DNA from: Polytrichum commune
Taxonomy: Eukaryota > Streptophyta > Polytrichopsida > Polytrichales > Polytrichaceae
Assembly: GCA_950295325.1 (NCBI GenBank)
Contig: OX485808.1
Location: forward strand, 36,102,527-36,166,526
Length of the DNA: 64,000 nucleotides
Direction: 5' to 3'
The notes under the pieces: generated by a model
Told to the model about the DNA's origin: nothing
What the model saw: the letters and a program-made list of their open reading frames with translations, nothing else
Database searches by the model: none
Shown: piece after piece, positions 62,450 to 64,000 of the stretch
How the letters are laid out: each line of letters starts with the position of its first letter
Position numbering within the stretch: position 1 is the stretch's first letter
Translations under genes and position numbers: made by a program

Positions 62450-63326
62450 TCCGTCACCGGAGTTTCTGCCTGCCCTGCCCGCGCCCGCGATGGGAATCAC
62501 GGGCGCGGTTAAGGGAGCCCGGCCCGTGAACAGTCCTCTCTCTCTCAAATACTCCTCTGGGGGAACAAGGACGATGTAAGCTTTGCGAACTTACCATTCA
62601 CTTCGCTACTCTCTCGCTCGCCCTTCCTCCCTCCCTCCCTCCCTCCCTCCCTGCGTAACCAGCTGTGGCACGACATCCGACGTTCTTCGTATCGGACTCC
62701 ACACCTCAGATTACTCTACTTGCGACGCGATCTTCCATTTTTAGGACAGCAGAAAAGCTCTCACAGAGAAGAGAATCGGAGCTTCGGTCTTACGAGTCAC
62801 AAGAGGCGTAACTCGAGCCAAGTGCTGGAGAGGCGGAGATTTGACACAAGGGAGGCTGAGAGAGGATCGAGGAGAGTGCAAATCGGTGCAGTTGGAGACG
62901 ATTACTCAGTACATCTGTCTTATTCTGTGTCTAATTCGTCGAAATTTCTTGTGGAGCGGCTCATTGTGTTTCTTGAGCGGTGGAAACCGAGCAGAGTGTC
63001 TTGTTTAAAGATAAGTGGTGGTTGATTGAAGGAAGGGAAGGTTTCGTAGTGGATCTGTGTTCCTTGTATTTAATTCGTCGAAACTCCTAAAGAACGGCTC
63101 GTTGTGTTTTCTTGAGTGGTGGAAACCGAGCAGAGTGTCCTGTTTAAAGACAAGAGAGGTCGATTGAAGGAAGAGTGACTGCAAAGGAGATCACTAAGCT
63201 TAGTTTGAGAAAGCGGAGGAAAATATCTGCATGCGTCTGTAACGCTAGATGACCTTGGCCTAAGCACGGCGTTAAAGAAAGGAAAACGGAGGACACGTCA
63301 CTTTTGTTCTGGATACTTCGTACACA
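62450..63326 (+). promoter_or_regulatory. CpG-rich promoter and leader of the right-hand gene
   Basis: GC-rich sequence with a GC hairpin (CGCGCCCGCGATGGG near 62477-62510), a (CCCT)n tract at 62625-62652 and a duplicated 139-bp leader block (AATTCGTCGAAA at 62933 and 63072). The strong composition shift and position suggest promoter plus 5' UTR; the transcription start is not determined. Confidence 0.5.
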
Positions 63327-64000
63327 ATGGCTCTGAAGCTGGAGATTTCGCAGATGTCGGTCACTGCTATGATGTCATCGCAGCTTTTGTCTTCTAACAC
63401 GCGAAGTGCGAGTCTGACGCTCCCGCTAAGAAGTGCACCCAAGTCAGGGACATCCAGAAGACAGAGAGCGGGGATAGTTCGAGCATCCGGTATGGCGGAG
63501 CCTGAGTCAACCGGCACTGGTGAGTTTCTTCTATCTGCCTACAGACTGCATCGCATGTTTCTTGAACTTTGCATGCAAGATTTCCCCCTGCATGCAGTCT
63601 TGACGCATTTCGTTGTGGAAACTTAATGTTGCGTTATCTTCATGTCCTGGAAATTGATTGTTTGTAGTCTTTTAATGTGCTGGAATCTGACATTCTCATA
63701 ATCTCTTAATATGCTGGAATCTAGTGTTTTCTTGTTCTCTTGACCTGCTGGAAACCAGAATTTTCTAGTACTCTTAATGTGCTGGAAACTGATGTTTTTT
63801 CGATGTCTCAATGTGTAGGCGGTTCGGGTATTGTGGATTCAAATATGATGGTTCTAAGGAAGAGAATTCAGAGCTTGCGAATTCAAGAGTCGAACTATGA
63901 GTTGCCTGCCGAGTGGCAGGAATGGGAGAGATCCGCTTACGCAGGCTACCGGGCTGATATCTGCCTGCTGCTCAGCACCTTGCAAAGTCAATTACTCACT
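63327..64000 (+). CDS. Plastid-targeted conserved plant protein, function unknown (partial)
   Basis: Exons 63327-63519 and 63819 to the window edge join in phase through a GT-AG intron. The first exon encodes a Ser/Thr/Arg-rich, acid-poor leader ending around QRAGIVRASG, typical of a chloroplast transit peptide. The second encodes MVLRKRIQSLRIQE, YELPAEWQEWER and YRADICLLLSTLQSQLL. This arrangement (basic helix, P-x-x-W-x-x-W-E, then a hydrophobic-periodic helix) recalls a small conserved plastid protein family of unknown function in land plants. I recognise the pattern but not an established name. The start is the only ATG giving a transit-like leader. The intron holds short tandem repeats. 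The 3' part is outside the window. Confidence 0.75.
63643..63815 (+). repeat. About 38-bp repeats in intron 1 of the right-hand gene
   Basis: Four to five diverged units share TCTTAATGTGCTGGAAACTG-like sequence, running almost to the intron acceptor. Confidence 0.65.

Overview
The window is nuclear DNA from a land plant. It holds intron-rich genes with GT-AG introns, plastid-targeted proteins, a COMT-type O-methyltransferase, and a dense population of small DNA transposons, with CpG-richer islands near gene starts. The O-methyltransferase N-terminus recalls bryophyte or lycophyte members, but this is an impression; the lineage cannot be fixed from the window alone.

Four genes can be reconstructed exon by exon. 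(1) 314-4353 (+): a complete six-exon deoxynucleoside kinase of 292 aa. (2) 29302-33403 (-): a complete four-exon SAM-dependent O-methyltransferase of 373 aa. (3) 37888-47932 (-): a plastid-targeted, membrane-anchored TPR protein of about 480 aa in 16 exons; only the join between the first two exons is uncertain. (4) 63327-64000 (+): the first two exons of a chloroplast-type protein of unknown function, cut by the window edge. The four genes do not form an evident pathway. A second copy of the 5' part of the kinase gene (22.7-24.0 kb) lacks the original ATG, has a Walker-A Lys to Glu change and has lost all later exons.

The rest is repeat-rich intergenic and intronic DNA. It contains: a decayed 1,740-bp pogo/Tigger-like element (12564-14303) nested in a Tourist-like element, with an unoccupied paralogue at 56.8 kb; short relatives of the pogo element with TA target duplications; Tourist-like elements with 3-bp duplications; a family with CACTACAAG ends, one member of which lies just upstream of the O-methyltransferase; a 350-380 bp inverted-end family in many introns; a tRNA-like SINE family with long target-site duplications; and a 5S-rRNA-derived sequence. 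Local arrays include three near-identical 169-bp repeats (35.0-35.5 kb), a head-to-head palindromic 76-bp array (53.2-53.7 kb), 129-bp repeats inside a transposon, and about 380-bp repeats in intron 1 of the TPR gene.

I found no CRISPR array, no operon-like structure and no novel multi-gene system. The most informative content is the nested-insertion record and the partial kinase duplication.
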